From Neorhizobium galegae (GTDB taxonomy: Bacteria > Pseudomonadota > Alphaproteobacteria > Rhizobiales > Rhizobiaceae), in NCBI RefSeq assembly GCF_021391675.1, contig NZ_CP090095.1, positions 1,245,501 to 1,309,500 on the forward strand: a DNA stretch of 64,000 bases, in the 5' to 3' direction. The position numbers and the translations under genes were made by a program. The notes beneath the pieces are model-generated. The model searched no databases, had not been told where the DNA came from, and saw only the letters and a list, made by a program, of their open reading frames with translations. This document shows positions 54,190 to 63,560 of the stretch, in pieces (the stretch's first letter is position 1; every line of letters starts with the position of its first letter).

Positions 54190-55779
54190 ATGCGCAATAT
54201 CGGACGTCCCTCTCTGAAGACCGTCTTGAAGACCACCACGGTTGCTGGTCTTGCCGCGGTCATGCTCTCGAGCGGCATCCCGGGCCAGGTCGTGCAGTCC
54301 TTCGCGGCTCCGGTCAGCGTTACCGCACCGCAGGCCCCGAGCTTTGCCGATGTCGTTTCGGCCGTTTCTCCCGCCGTCGTTTCCGTCCGCGTCCAGTCCG
54401 ACGCACAGCCCGTTTCCGATGACAGCAGTTCGTTCAGTTTCGGCGGCCGCGGCTTCGACCAGCTTCCTGATGACCATCCGCTGAAGCGGTTCTTCCGTGA
54501 ATTCGGTGGCCAGGTACCGGGCGCTCCGGGTGCTCCGGGCGACCGCAACAACCGCAACCAGGATCGCGCCGACCGCAACGGCCCGCGGGGCCAGGACGGA
54601 AACCGTCCTCACCGCCTGCGCCCGGCGGCACAGGGCTCCGGGTTCTTCATTTCCGAGGACGGCTATGTCGTCACCAACAACCACGTCGTTTCGGATGGTT
54701 CCGCCTACACGGTCGTTTTGAATGACGGCACGGAACTCGAAGCCAAGCTGGTCGGCAAGGACAGCCGCACCGACCTCGCCGTGCTCAAGGTCGACGCCAC
54801 CAGCCGCAAGTTCACCTATGTCAATTTCGCGGACGACTCCAAGGTCCGGGTCGGTGACTGGGTGGTTGCCGTCGGCAATCCGTTCGGCCTTGGCGGTACG
54901 GTTACCGCTGGCATCGTTTCGGCCCGCGGCCGCGACATCGGCTCCGGTCCCTATGACGATTATATCCAGGTGGATGCGGCGGTGAACCGCGGCAATTCCG
55001 GCGGCCCGACCTTCAACCTCTCCGGCGAAGTCGTCGGCATCAACACCGCGATCTTCTCGCCGTCGGGCGGCAATGTCGGCATCGCCTTTGCGATCCCGTC
55101 TTCCACCGCCAAGGACGTCGTTGCCGACCTGATGAAGGACGGCAAGGTCGATCGCGGCTGGCTCGGCGTACAGATCCAGCCGGTCACCCAGGATATTGCC
55201 GACTCGCTCGGCCTGAAGGAAGCGACCGGCGCCCTTGTCGTTGCTCCGCAGGAAGGCTCTCCGGGTCAGAAGGCCGGCATCAAGGAAGGTGACGTGATCA
55301 CCGCCGTCAACGGCCAGCCGATCAAGGATGCCCGTGACCTCGCCAAGCGCGTCGCCGCCTTCGGCCCGAACACCAAGGTCGATGTCGACCTGTGGCGCGA
55401 CGGCAAGGCGCAGAAGATCCCGGTCACGCTCGGCAATCTCCAGAGCGATGAAGCTTCGGCGGCCGAGCCGAAGCAGCCCGACGCTCCGGCGCCCTCCAGC
55501 GACAAGGCGCTTGCCAGCCTCGGCATCACCGTCGCTCCGGCCGAGGACGGTTCCGGTCTCTCGGTCACCGATGTCGATCCGGATAGTGAAGCCGCTGCCC
55601 GCGGCCTGAAGACCGGGGAAAAGATCGTCTCGGTCAACAACCGCAAGGTCACCAGCGCCGCCGATGTCGGCAAGGTTCTCGACCAGGCCCGCAAGGATGG
55701 CCGCACCCGCGCGCTGTTCCAGGTGGCTGGTGAAAACAATACCAGCCGCTTCGTCGCCCTGCCGATCAACGAAGGCTGA
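54190..55779 (+). CDS. degP: DegP/Do-type periplasmic serine protease
   Basis: This 529-aa protein has an N-terminal signal region and a Gly/Pro/Arg/Asn-rich insert at 110-145. The trypsin-like domain has the triad His 165 (VTNNHVV), Asp 195 (SRTDLAV) and Ser 270 (NRGNSGGP). Two PDZ domains follow, at about 330-430 and 440-525. It degrades or refolds misfolded envelope proteins. In rhizobia degP follows the ccm genes, as here. An intrinsic terminator follows. Confidence 0.94.
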   Translation: MRNIGRPSLKTVLKTTTVAGLAAVMLSSGIPGQVVQSFAAPVSVTAPQAPSFADVVSAVSPAVVSVRVQSDAQPVSDDSSSFSFGGRGFDQLPDDHPLKRFFREFGGQVPGAPGAPGDRNNRNQDRADRNGPRGQDGNRPHRLRPAAQGSGFFISEDGYVVTNNHVVSDGSAYTVVLNDGTELEAKLVGKDSRTDLAVLKVDATSRKFTYVNFADDSKVRVGDWVVAVGNPFGLGGTVTAGIVSARGRDIGSGPYDDYIQVDAAVNRGNSGGPTFNLSGEVVGINTAIFSPSGGNVGIAFAIPSSTAKDVVADLMKDGKVDRGWLGVQIQPVTQDIADSLGLKEATGALVVAPQEGSPGQKAGIKEGDVITAVNGQPIKDARDLAKRVAAFGPNTKVDVDLWRDGKAQKIPVTLGNLQSDEASAAEPKQPDAPAPSSDKALASLGITVAPAEDGSGLSVTDVDPDSEAAARGLKTGEKIVSVNNRKVTSAADVGKVLDQARKDGRTRALFQVAGENNTSRFVALPINEG

Positions 55780-55805
55780 TTTCTCAAATAGGTCGCAAGG
55801 TCAGG

Positions 55806-55840
55806 GGCGCCGCCGGCAACGGTCGGCGCCTTTCTTCTTT
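55806..55840 (+). terminator. Intrinsic terminator after degP
   Basis: GGCGCCG (55806-55812) pairs with CGGCGCC (55824-55830), followed by TTTCTTCTTT. The stem is a perfect 7 bp. It ends the degP transcript before the two-component genes. Confidence 0.85.
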
Positions 55841-55935
55841 CCATGGAGCGAGTGATGGAGACGGATACCCGATATTCTGCCGGCACCGCAGATTCCCGTA
55901 GTGCAAAGACCGGCGCGGACGCTATTGTCCCGCAC

Positions 55936-56613
55936 ATGAAGATTCTGGTGATAGAAGACGACTTGGAGGCGGCAGCCTACATGACCAAGGCCTTTCGCGA
56001 GGCCGGGATCGTGGTCGATCATGCAAGCGACGGCGAGAGCGGTCTGTTCATGGGGACCGAGAATTCCTACGACGTGATGGTCATCGACCGCATGCTGCCG
56101 CGCCGCGACGGGCTGTCCGTCATCAGCGAATTGCGCAAGCGCAGCATCAATACCCCGGTGTTGATCCTTTCGGCGCTCGGGCAGGTGGACGACCGCGTGA
56201 CCGGCCTGCGCGCCGGCGGCGACGACTATCTGCCTAAGCCCTACGCCTTCTCCGAGCTTCTCGCCCGCGTCGAAGTGCTCGGCCGCCGCAAGGGGACGCC
56301 GGAACAGGACATGGTCTACCGGGTCGGTGACCTGGAGCTCGACCGGCTGTCGCACGAGGTGAAGCGCGCCGGCAAGGAAGTGCTGCTGCAGCCGCGCGAA
56401 TTCCGTCTGCTCGAATATCTGATGAAGAATGCCGGCCAGGTGGTGACCCGCACCATGCTGCTCGAAAACGTCTGGGACTACCATTTCGATCCCCAGACCA
56501 ATGTCATCGACGTGCATGTCTCGCGGCTGAGATCGAAGATCGAGAAGGATTTCGAAAAGCCGCTTCTGAAGACCATTCGCGGGGCCGGCTACATGATCAA
56601 GGACGAGGGGTAA
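55936..56613 (+). CDS. OmpR-family response regulator
   Basis: This 225-aa protein has a receiver (VIEDD, phosphoacceptor Asp 51 in VMVIDRMLP, Lys in YLPKPYAF) and a winged-helix output (LLQPREFRLLEYLMKNAGQV, TNVIDVHVSRLRSKIEKDF). It is paired with the kinase 6 bp downstream. An ATG at 55843 would add 31 residues before the receiver strand and is not preferred. The regulon is unknown; proximity to degP suggests envelope stress. Confidence 0.92.
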   Translation: MKILVIEDDLEAAAYMTKAFREAGIVVDHASDGESGLFMGTENSYDVMVIDRMLPRRDGLSVISELRKRSINTPVLILSALGQVDDRVTGLRAGGDDYLPKPYAFSELLARVEVLGRRKGTPEQDMVYRVGDLELDRLSHEVKRAGKEVLLQPREFRLLEYLMKNAGQVVTRTMLLENVWDYHFDPQTNVIDVHVSRLRSKIEKDFEKPLLKTIRGAGYMIKDEG

Positions 56614-56619
56614 GCCGAG

Positions 56620-58032
56620 TTGCTGGCACGTGCCCGCCTGATGTTCCGCTCGACGGCCGTGCGGCTTTCGGCGCTCTATATCCTGCTCTTCGCCTTGTGT
56701 GCGGCCTTTCTGGTCATCTACGTCACGGCGATGTCCGAAAGGCTGCTGGCGCAGCAGACGCGCCAGTCGCTACAGGAGGAAGTGCAGGAGATACAGCGCG
56801 CCTATGAGCGCGGCGGCGTCAGCCTTCTCCTGCGGATGATGGAGCGGCGAGCCCGTCAGCCGGGCGCCAATCTCTATGTCATCGCCGGTCCCAACGGCGA
56901 GATGCTCGCCGGCAATGTTGCCGCGGTGCAGCCTGGCGTGCTCGACGAGCAGGGCTGGACGGACATTCCTTTCACCTATGAACCCTATACGGAAGTGGAC
57001 CGTCGCGGCCGGCATCTGGCGACCGCCAACGTCATCCGCCTCGACAACGGTCTGCGGATGCTGGTCGGTCGCGATCTCGGCGACCCGAGCCGGTTCCGCG
57101 GCATCGTGCGCCGGGCACTGATGGTGGCATTGGCCATCATGGGCGTCGGAGCGTTGGTGATCTGGTTCGGCATCGGCCGCAACGCCTTGAAACGCATCGA
57201 CCGCATGTCGGCGGCGAGCCAGAAGATCATGGCGGGCGACCTTTCGCAGCGCCTGCCGGTCGGCAAGTCCGGCGACGAATTCGACCGGCTGTCGGATTCG
57301 CTGAACGCCATGCTCGGACGCATCGAGAAGCTGAACGAGGGTCTGCGCCAGGTTTCCGACAACATCGCCCACGACCTGAAGACGCCGCTGACGAGATTGC
57401 GCAACAAGGCCGCCGATGCGCTGGGCGAGGATCGTGCGGATGTGCGCCGCGCAGCCCTTGAAGGCATCATCGCCGAATCCGACCAGCTTATCCGCACCTT
57501 CAACGCGCTTTTGATGATCTCCCGCGTCGAGGCGGGATCGATCGCGGCGGAAATGTCCGATGTCGATCTGTCAGCGATCTCCGCCGACAGCGCAGAGCTT
57601 TATGAGCCCGCGGCGGAGGAGGCGGGTCTGTCGCTCACCACCGAGCTCGAACCGGGTCTCGTGGTCAACGGCAACCGGGAGCTCATCGGCCAGGCGATCT
57701 TCAATCTCCTCGACAATGCGATCAAATATGCTTCCGAGGGAAGCCAGACGCCAAAGATCGGCGTGAAGCTCGCCAGGAGCGACGGCACGCTCAGGCTCTC
57801 CGTCTGCGACAACGGCCCAGGCATCCCGGCCAACAAGCGGGGCGAGGTGACCAAGCGGTTCTTTCGCCTGGACGAAAGCCGCTCCAAGCCTGGCACCGGC
57901 CTCGGCCTCTCGCTGGTCGAAGCGGTGATGGAGCTGCATGGCGGCTCGCTGGAACTTTCCGCCACCGACGAGACGAATACCGCAGCGCCCGGCCTGACAG
58001 TCACCATGGTCTTTCCGGTGCCGAAGCCGTAA
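56620..58032 (+). CDS. Sensor histidine kinase, partner of the preceding regulator
   Basis: This 470-aa kinase has two membrane helices (LSALYILLFALCAAFLVIYV and ALMVALAIMGVGALVIWFGI) with a periplasmic sensor of about 120 aa. HAMP follows, then the H-box DNIAHDLKTPLTRLRNKAAD, and the ATPase with N box FNLLDNAIKY, G1 DNGPGIP and G2 GTGLGLS. The TTG at 56620 is used; ATG at 56641 is also acceptable. Confidence 0.92.
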   Translation: MLARARLMFRSTAVRLSALYILLFALCAAFLVIYVTAMSERLLAQQTRQSLQEEVQEIQRAYERGGVSLLLRMMERRARQPGANLYVIAGPNGEMLAGNVAAVQPGVLDEQGWTDIPFTYEPYTEVDRRGRHLATANVIRLDNGLRMLVGRDLGDPSRFRGIVRRALMVALAIMGVGALVIWFGIGRNALKRIDRMSAASQKIMAGDLSQRLPVGKSGDEFDRLSDSLNAMLGRIEKLNEGLRQVSDNIAHDLKTPLTRLRNKAADALGEDRADVRRAALEGIIAESDQLIRTFNALLMISRVEAGSIAAEMSDVDLSAISADSAELYEPAAEEAGLSLTTELEPGLVVNGNRELIGQAIFNLLDNAIKYASEGSQTPKIGVKLARSDGTLRLSVCDNGPGIPANKRGEVTKRFFRLDESRSKPGTGLGLSLVEAVMELHGGSLELSATDETNTAAPGLTVTMVFPVPKP

Positions 58033-58064
58033 GTTTCGCCAGGGAAGAATCACGGGAGGTGCCA

Positions 58065-61016
58065 GTGTCGGAGACCGGAAATCGGCTCGATACGGTGAAG
58101 GCGGGGGTGATCCGCCCGCTGAACCAGACGGAAACCAAGGCGGCCATGGCGGCCTTGAAGGATATCGGCAAGTCCGAGCCTTCCGTCGCGGAACTGATTG
58201 GCAGGGATAGCGCGCTCAAGGATTTCATCGTCGCCGCCTTCACCCTCTCGCCTTACCTGCGCGATACTGCGGTCATCACGCCAAAACTTCTGTCGACTGC
58301 GATCACCGAACCGTTGGAGCCGACGCTCAACCGTCTGGTCGATACGGCGCGGCGGGCATGGCAGCTGAAGGACGGCAAGGCGCCATCCGAAAACGAGGTG
58401 ATGACCGCGCTGCGTGCCGGCAAGCGTGCCCTGAGCTTCCTCGTCGCGCTTGCCGATCTCGCCCGTATCTTTTCCGCCAGGGACACGACGCGCTGGCTGA
58501 GCCTGTTTGCCGAAGCGTCCCTCGCGGCGGCGATCGATCACCTTCTGGTCGCCGGTCACGAGAGCGGCAAACTGAAGCTCGCCGACCTCGAAGAACCGAG
58601 CAAGGGCGCGGGCCTCATCGTGCTCGGCATGGGCAAGCTCGGCGGCCGCGAGCTCAACTATTCCTCCGACATTGATATCGTCGTCTTCTTCGACCCCGAA
58701 GCGGGCATCCTTGCCGATCCTCTCGATGGGTCGGAAGTCTACGGCCGGATGATGCGGCGGCTGATCCGCATCCTGCAGGAACGCACGGCAGATGGCTACG
58801 TGTTCCGCACCGACCTGCGCCTGCGCCCGGATCCCGGCTCGACGCCGCTCGCCGTCTCGCTCGATGCGGCGCTGATCTACTACGAGGGCCGCGGCCAGAA
58901 CTGGGAGCGGGCGGCCTTTATCAAGGCGCGGCCGATCGCAGGTGATATTGCCGCTGGCGAAAATTTCATACGGCTGCTGACCCCCTTCGTGTTTCGCAAA
59001 TATCTCGATTATGCGGCAATCGCCGACATCCATTCGATCAAGCGGCAGATCCATGTCCACAAGGGCCACGGCGCGATCGCCGTGAAGGGCCACGACGTCA
59101 AGCTCGGTCGCGGCGGCATCCGCGAGATCGAGTTCTTCGCCCAGACCCAGCAACTGATCGCTGGAGGCCGCATGCCGCCCCTGCGGGCTCGCGAAACGGA
59201 AACGGCGCTGAAGGCGCTCGCCGAGGCGCGGTGGATCACGCCTGACATCGCCGCCGAATTGACCGAGGCCTACTGGTTCCTGCGTGATGTCGAACACCGC
59301 ATCCAGATGGTCCACGACGAACAGACCCACAACCTGCCGGAAACCGAGCCCGAACTGAAGAGTATCGCCTTCATGCTCGGTTTTGCAGATACCGCCAGCT
59401 TTTCCGCCAGGCTGGAATATGTACTGAAGACTGTCGAAAAACGTTATGCCCGGCTGTTCGAACAGGAGGCAAAACTGTCCGGCGGCGACGGCAATCTCGT
59501 CTTCACCGGCCAGCAGGACGATCCGGGCACGCTGAAGACGCTCGCCTCGCTCGGCTTCGAGCGGCCGGCCGACATTTCCCGCGTTATCCGCACCTGGCAT
59601 TACGGCCGCTATCGCGCCACGCAATCGGCCGAGGCACGCGAGCGGCTGACCGAGCTGATGCCGGCGCTGCTGATGGCGTTCGGCGAGAGCAAGCGTGCCG
59701 ACGAGGCGCTGCTGCGGTTCGACAGTTTCCTGAAGGGCCTGCCGGCCGGCATCCAGCTCTTCTCGCTGATCGGCAACAACCCGCCGCTGCTGGCGCTGAT
59801 CGTCACGATCATGTCCTCGGCGCCGCGGCTTGCCGATATTATCGCCTCCAAGCCGCATGTCTTCGACGGCATGCTGGATCCCGGCCTGATGGCCGAACTG
59901 CCGACCCGCGACTATCTTTCCTATCGCCTGGCCGCATTCCTCACCGCCGGCCGGCACTACGAGGAAAAGCTCGACCGGCTGCGCATCTTTGCAGCCGAGC
60001 AGCGGTTCCTGATCGGCATCCGGCTGCTGACGGGGGCGATCTCGGGTGCTCAGGCGGCACGTGCCTTCACCCATCTCGCCGACCTCCTGATCGATGCGGC
60101 GCTGAAGGCGGTGACGGCGGAGATCCGCAGCGCCCATGGCCTTTATCCGGGCGGCCGTGTCGCCGTCATGGGCATGGGCAAGCTCGGCAGTTTCGAACTG
60201 ACTGCCGGGTCCGACGTCGATCTCATCCTTCTTTACGATTACGATAGCGAGGCGACGGAAAGCGAGGGCGACAAGCCGCTCGATTCCAGCCGTTATTTTA
60301 CCCGTCTGACGCAGCGGCTGGTCGCGGCGCTTTCGGCGCCGATGGCCGAGGGGGTGATCTTCGAAGTCGATCTGCGCTTGAGGCCGTCGGGCAACAAGGG
60401 GCCGGTCGCCACCCGTATCAATGCATTCGGCAAATACCAGCGCCAGGAGGCCTGGACCTGGGAACACATGGCGCTCACCCGCGCCCGGCTGATCTGCGGC
60501 GAGGAAAGCCTTGTCGACGAGGCGAAAGGCCTGATCCGCGAAGTTCTGTCGACCAAGCCCGATATCGCGAAGGTCGCCAAGGACGTTGCCGAGATGCGCG
60601 AGCTGATCGAGAAGGAAAAGCCGCCGCGCGATATCTGGGATTTCAAGCTGGTCTCCGGCGGCCTGATCGATATCGAGTTCATCGCCCAGTATCTGCGGCT
60701 GATAGCGCCGGCCAGGGGCGTGACGCTCGATACCTATGGTTTCAGCACGGAAGAAGCCCTGAAGGCGCTCGGCGAAAAGCTGATGAAGCCCGCCGACCTC
60801 GATATATGCCTGGAGGCGCTACGGTTTTTCACCGAGCTTTCGCAGATCGTCCGGCTCTGCGTCGATGGACCGTTCGATCCGGGCGATGCGCCCGCAGGGC
60901 TCGTCGAGCGCGTCTGCCGGGCAGGAGACTGCCCGGATATCCGCACGCTGGAGGGCGAGGTAAAGCGGCTCTCGAAGGCGGTGCGGGGAATATTCCATTC
61001 GGTTGTACGGAAGTGA
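58065..61016 (+). CDS. glnE: Bifunctional glutamine synthetase adenylyltransferase/deadenylase
   Basis: This 983-aa cytoplasmic enzyme adjusts glutamine synthetase activity to nitrogen supply through PII signals. It has two nucleotidyltransferase domains: GMGKLGGRELNYSSDIDIVV at about residues 190-210 and GMGKLGSFELTAGSDVDLIL near 705-725. Each is followed by a helical domain. The GTG at 58065 has GGGAGG at good spacing; a GTG at 58059 is inside that site. Intact. Confidence 0.95.
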   Translation: MSETGNRLDTVKAGVIRPLNQTETKAAMAALKDIGKSEPSVAELIGRDSALKDFIVAAFTLSPYLRDTAVITPKLLSTAITEPLEPTLNRLVDTARRAWQLKDGKAPSENEVMTALRAGKRALSFLVALADLARIFSARDTTRWLSLFAEASLAAAIDHLLVAGHESGKLKLADLEEPSKGAGLIVLGMGKLGGRELNYSSDIDIVVFFDPEAGILADPLDGSEVYGRMMRRLIRILQERTADGYVFRTDLRLRPDPGSTPLAVSLDAALIYYEGRGQNWERAAFIKARPIAGDIAAGENFIRLLTPFVFRKYLDYAAIADIHSIKRQIHVHKGHGAIAVKGHDVKLGRGGIREIEFFAQTQQLIAGGRMPPLRARETETALKALAEARWITPDIAAELTEAYWFLRDVEHRIQMVHDEQTHNLPETEPELKSIAFMLGFADTASFSARLEYVLKTVEKRYARLFEQEAKLSGGDGNLVFTGQQDDPGTLKTLASLGFERPADISRVIRTWHYGRYRATQSAEARERLTELMPALLMAFGESKRADEALLRFDSFLKGLPAGIQLFSLIGNNPPLLALIVTIMSSAPRLADIIASKPHVFDGMLDPGLMAELPTRDYLSYRLAAFLTAGRHYEEKLDRLRIFAAEQRFLIGIRLLTGAISGAQAARAFTHLADLLIDAALKAVTAEIRSAHGLYPGGRVAVMGMGKLGSFELTAGSDVDLILLYDYDSEATESEGDKPLDSSRYFTRLTQRLVAALSAPMAEGVIFEVDLRLRPSGNKGPVATRINAFGKYQRQEAWTWEHMALTRARLICGEESLVDEAKGLIREVLSTKPDIAKVAKDVAEMRELIEKEKPPRDIWDFKLVSGGLIDIEFIAQYLRLIAPARGVTLDTYGFSTEEALKALGEKLMKPADLDICLEALRFFTELSQIVRLCVDGPFDPGDAPAGLVERVCRAGDCPDIRTLEGEVKRLSKAVRGIFHSVVRK

Positions 61017-61054
61017 TGGGCGTCTCCGCCCCTCATCCGGTTTCGCGGTCGACC

Positions 61055-63418
61055 TCAGGCCACCCGCTTGCGACCGGCCAGCATCGGCTGGTCAGGGATG
61101 AGCAGCGAGACGACCGTGCCTTCGCCGACCCGTGAACGGATCCGCATCTTGCCGCCGTGCAGGCCGATCAGCGAGCGGGAAATGGCAAGTCCCAATCCCG
61201 AGCCGCCCTTGCTCTTGGCATACTGGCTCTGTACCTGCTCGAACGGCTGGCCGATCTTGTTGAGCGCTTCCATCGGAATGCCGATGCCGGTATCGGCGAT
61301 CGTCAGCAGCACCCCTTTTTCCATCTTGCGGGCACGCAGTTCGATCCTGCCGCCGTGGTTGGTGAACTTGACCGCGTTGGAGAGGATGTTGAGCATCACC
61401 TGCTTCAATGCGCGGCGATCGGCCACCATGTGGAGGCTGTCGCACAGGCGCTGATGGATGGCGATCTGCTTGTCCTGGGCCGAGATCGAGGTGAGGCGCA
61501 GGCTTTCTTCGATCAGCGGCTTCAGGTCGACCGCCTCGCACTGGATGCGCATGTGGCCAGCCTCGATCTTCGACATGTCGAGAATGTCGTTGATGACGTT
61601 GAGGAGATGTTTGCCGCTGTCGTGGATGTCCTTGGAATATTCCGAATATTTCGGCGAGCCGAGCGGTCCGAACATGCCGTTCGTCAGGATTTCCGAGAAG
61701 CCGAGGATCGCGTTGAGCGGGGTCCTCAGTTCATGCGACATATTGGCGAGGAATTCCGACTTGGCCTTGTTGGCGGCCTCCGCACGATCCTTTTCCGCCT
61801 GATAGTTGGCGTTGGCGATCGAAAGTTCGGACTTCTGGCGCTCCAGCTTCTTCTGCGAAGAGGAAAGATCGCCGATCGTCGCCATCAGGCGGCGCTCGCT
61901 GTCGCGCAGCCGTTCCTGGTGGCGCTTCAGCAGCGTGATGTCGGTGCCGACCGAGACCAGGCCGCCGTCGCGGGTGCGGCGCTCGTTGATCTGCAGCCAG
62001 CGCTCATCGGCGAGCTGCACTTCCGTGGTGCGCGAAAGGCCGCTGCCGTCCGGATCGGCGACGCGGCGCTCGATGACCGGCCGCGCGGCGGCGGCGTTGA
62101 CGGCGTGACGCTCGGTGCCGGGCACCAGCACGCTGTCGGGCAGGCCGTAAGCCTGCTGGAAATGAGTGTTGCACATCACCAGGCGGTCGTTCTTGTCCCA
62201 CAGCACGAAGGCTTCCGACGTGCATTCGATCGCGTCCGCAAGACGCTGGTCGGCCTCTGCATAGCGCTGGGCAAGGCGATGCTGCTCCGTGACGTCCATG
62301 GCGATGCCGATGACGTGGGTACGGCCCTGGCTGGTCTTCACCAGCTGGGCGCGGGCGCGCATCCAGACATAGTGGCCGGCCGCATGGCGCATGCGAAAAA
62401 CCTGGTCGACCTGCTTGGCATTGCCGCGGCTGATGGCGCGGGCGAGCGCGTAGATATTGCCGTCTGTCGGATGCATCATCCGTGCGGCATCGGTAAACGA
62501 GATGACGTTGCCGGCAGGCGGCAGGCCGAGCATCTCGTACATCGAACCCGACCAGAACAGGCGCCGGTTGCTGACGTCGAAATCCCACAGCCCGCAACGG
62601 CCGCGCGACAGCGCCGTCTCGATGCGCAGATTGGATTCGACGAAGGTTTCGTCGGCCTCGCGGGCGCGTTTCACCTGCATGTAATAGGCGTAGAGGATGA
62701 CCAGCAGGATTGCAGAAATGCCAGTGAAGAGCGTGACGTTGAGGGACACGTCGTGACGCCACGCAAGATTGATGCTCTCCAGCGAATAGGCCGCCACGAT
62801 CAGCACGCCTTCGCTGCCGACCATCTCGATGGCCGCGTAATGCGGAACTTCACCGAAATAGGTCTCGATCACGCCGCTCTCGTCGCCGAACCGCCGCAGT
62901 GCCGCGGTTTCCGGCAGGACGGAGGTCAGGCGCCTGCCGATATAGCTGGCGGCCTGCTTGGTCCCGCCGAAGATCCGGCCGGTTTCGTCGACGAAGAGGA
63001 AGAAGGCCTCGGCCTCCAGGCGTTCCTGCGGGAGAAAGGTTCCAAGGCGTTTTTCTGCGGCGGCGCGGTCCCGACCGATGAGTGCCGTTGCGTCGCCTGA
63101 GAAGGCGGCACTCGCGGTGGCCGCCATCAGCGCGGTCGCCTGCCGTGCGGCATCTTCCATCCGCGTGTATTCGGAGACGATGCCGAGAATGCGCGACGCG
63201 GCAACGACGGTGAGGAATGCGATGATAAGAAGGGGGATCGAACGCTTGAGAACGAGTTCCACCCGCGGCAGCTGCCGCGCGATGGGCTTGACGGAGAGTC
63301 GGGCCTCATCCGGGATGACCCGCCGCAAACTTCCAAGGCTTGGAAATTTAAGACGCAGCCGCCCCTCGGCCGCGGTTGCCCGCTGCACGTCCGACATGGT
63401 TTTCATGGTGTCCCTCAT
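61055..63418 (-). CDS. pleC: PleC-like PAS sensor histidine kinase (PleC/DivJ/PdhS family)
   Basis: This 787-aa membrane kinase has helices near 60-80 and 225-245, enclosing a periplasmic sensor. Two PAS domains follow (GLWDFDVSNRRLFWSGSMYE; EAFVLWDKNDRLVMCNTHFQ). The H-box domain of the PleC/DivJ/PdhS type reads FLANMSHELRTPLNAILGFS, then GPLGSPKYSEYSKDIHDSG. The ATPase has G2 SGLGLAIS. This family controls DivK/CtrA and cell polarity. PleC rather than DivJ, CbrA or PdhS is inferred from the periplasmic domain and the glnE neighbourhood. Confidence 0.8.
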   Translation of the reverse strand: MRDTMKTMSDVQRATAAEGRLRLKFPSLGSLRRVIPDEARLSVKPIARQLPRVELVLKRSIPLLIIAFLTVVAASRILGIVSEYTRMEDAARQATALMAATASAAFSGDATALIGRDRAAAEKRLGTFLPQERLEAEAFFLFVDETGRIFGGTKQAASYIGRRLTSVLPETAALRRFGDESGVIETYFGEVPHYAAIEMVGSEGVLIVAAYSLESINLAWRHDVSLNVTLFTGISAILLVILYAYYMQVKRAREADETFVESNLRIETALSRGRCGLWDFDVSNRRLFWSGSMYEMLGLPPAGNVISFTDAARMMHPTDGNIYALARAISRGNAKQVDQVFRMRHAAGHYVWMRARAQLVKTSQGRTHVIGIAMDVTEQHRLAQRYAEADQRLADAIECTSEAFVLWDKNDRLVMCNTHFQQAYGLPDSVLVPGTERHAVNAAAARPVIERRVADPDGSGLSRTTEVQLADERWLQINERRTRDGGLVSVGTDITLLKRHQERLRDSERRLMATIGDLSSSQKKLERQKSELSIANANYQAEKDRAEAANKAKSEFLANMSHELRTPLNAILGFSEILTNGMFGPLGSPKYSEYSKDIHDSGKHLLNVINDILDMSKIEAGHMRIQCEAVDLKPLIEESLRLTSISAQDKQIAIHQRLCDSLHMVADRRALKQVMLNILSNAVKFTNHGGRIELRARKMEKGVLLTIADTGIGIPMEALNKIGQPFEQVQSQYAKSKGGSGLGLAISRSLIGLHGGKMRIRSRVGEGTVVSLLIPDQPMLAGRKRVA

Positions 63419-63560
63419 GGTGATTCGGCGCGCCGCTCGCCCGAATCTGCCTTAATGAATCATTAGTGATTCTTCGTGTCCAGAGGCTTGCTAAGATTTT
63501 TTTAACGATTTGATTCAATTGCGAATCGGAAGAGTCCCGCGGGGCGGCAAACCGACCGTC

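Noticed and set aside
58050..60467. 805-codon antisense ORF opposite glnE
   Set aside because: Composition is a mirror of glnE codons; no domain can be recognised and no ribosome site is present.
61157..63100. 647-codon ORF opposite pleC
   Set aside because: The sense gene has complete PAS and kinase motifs; this ORF is a GC-bias shadow.
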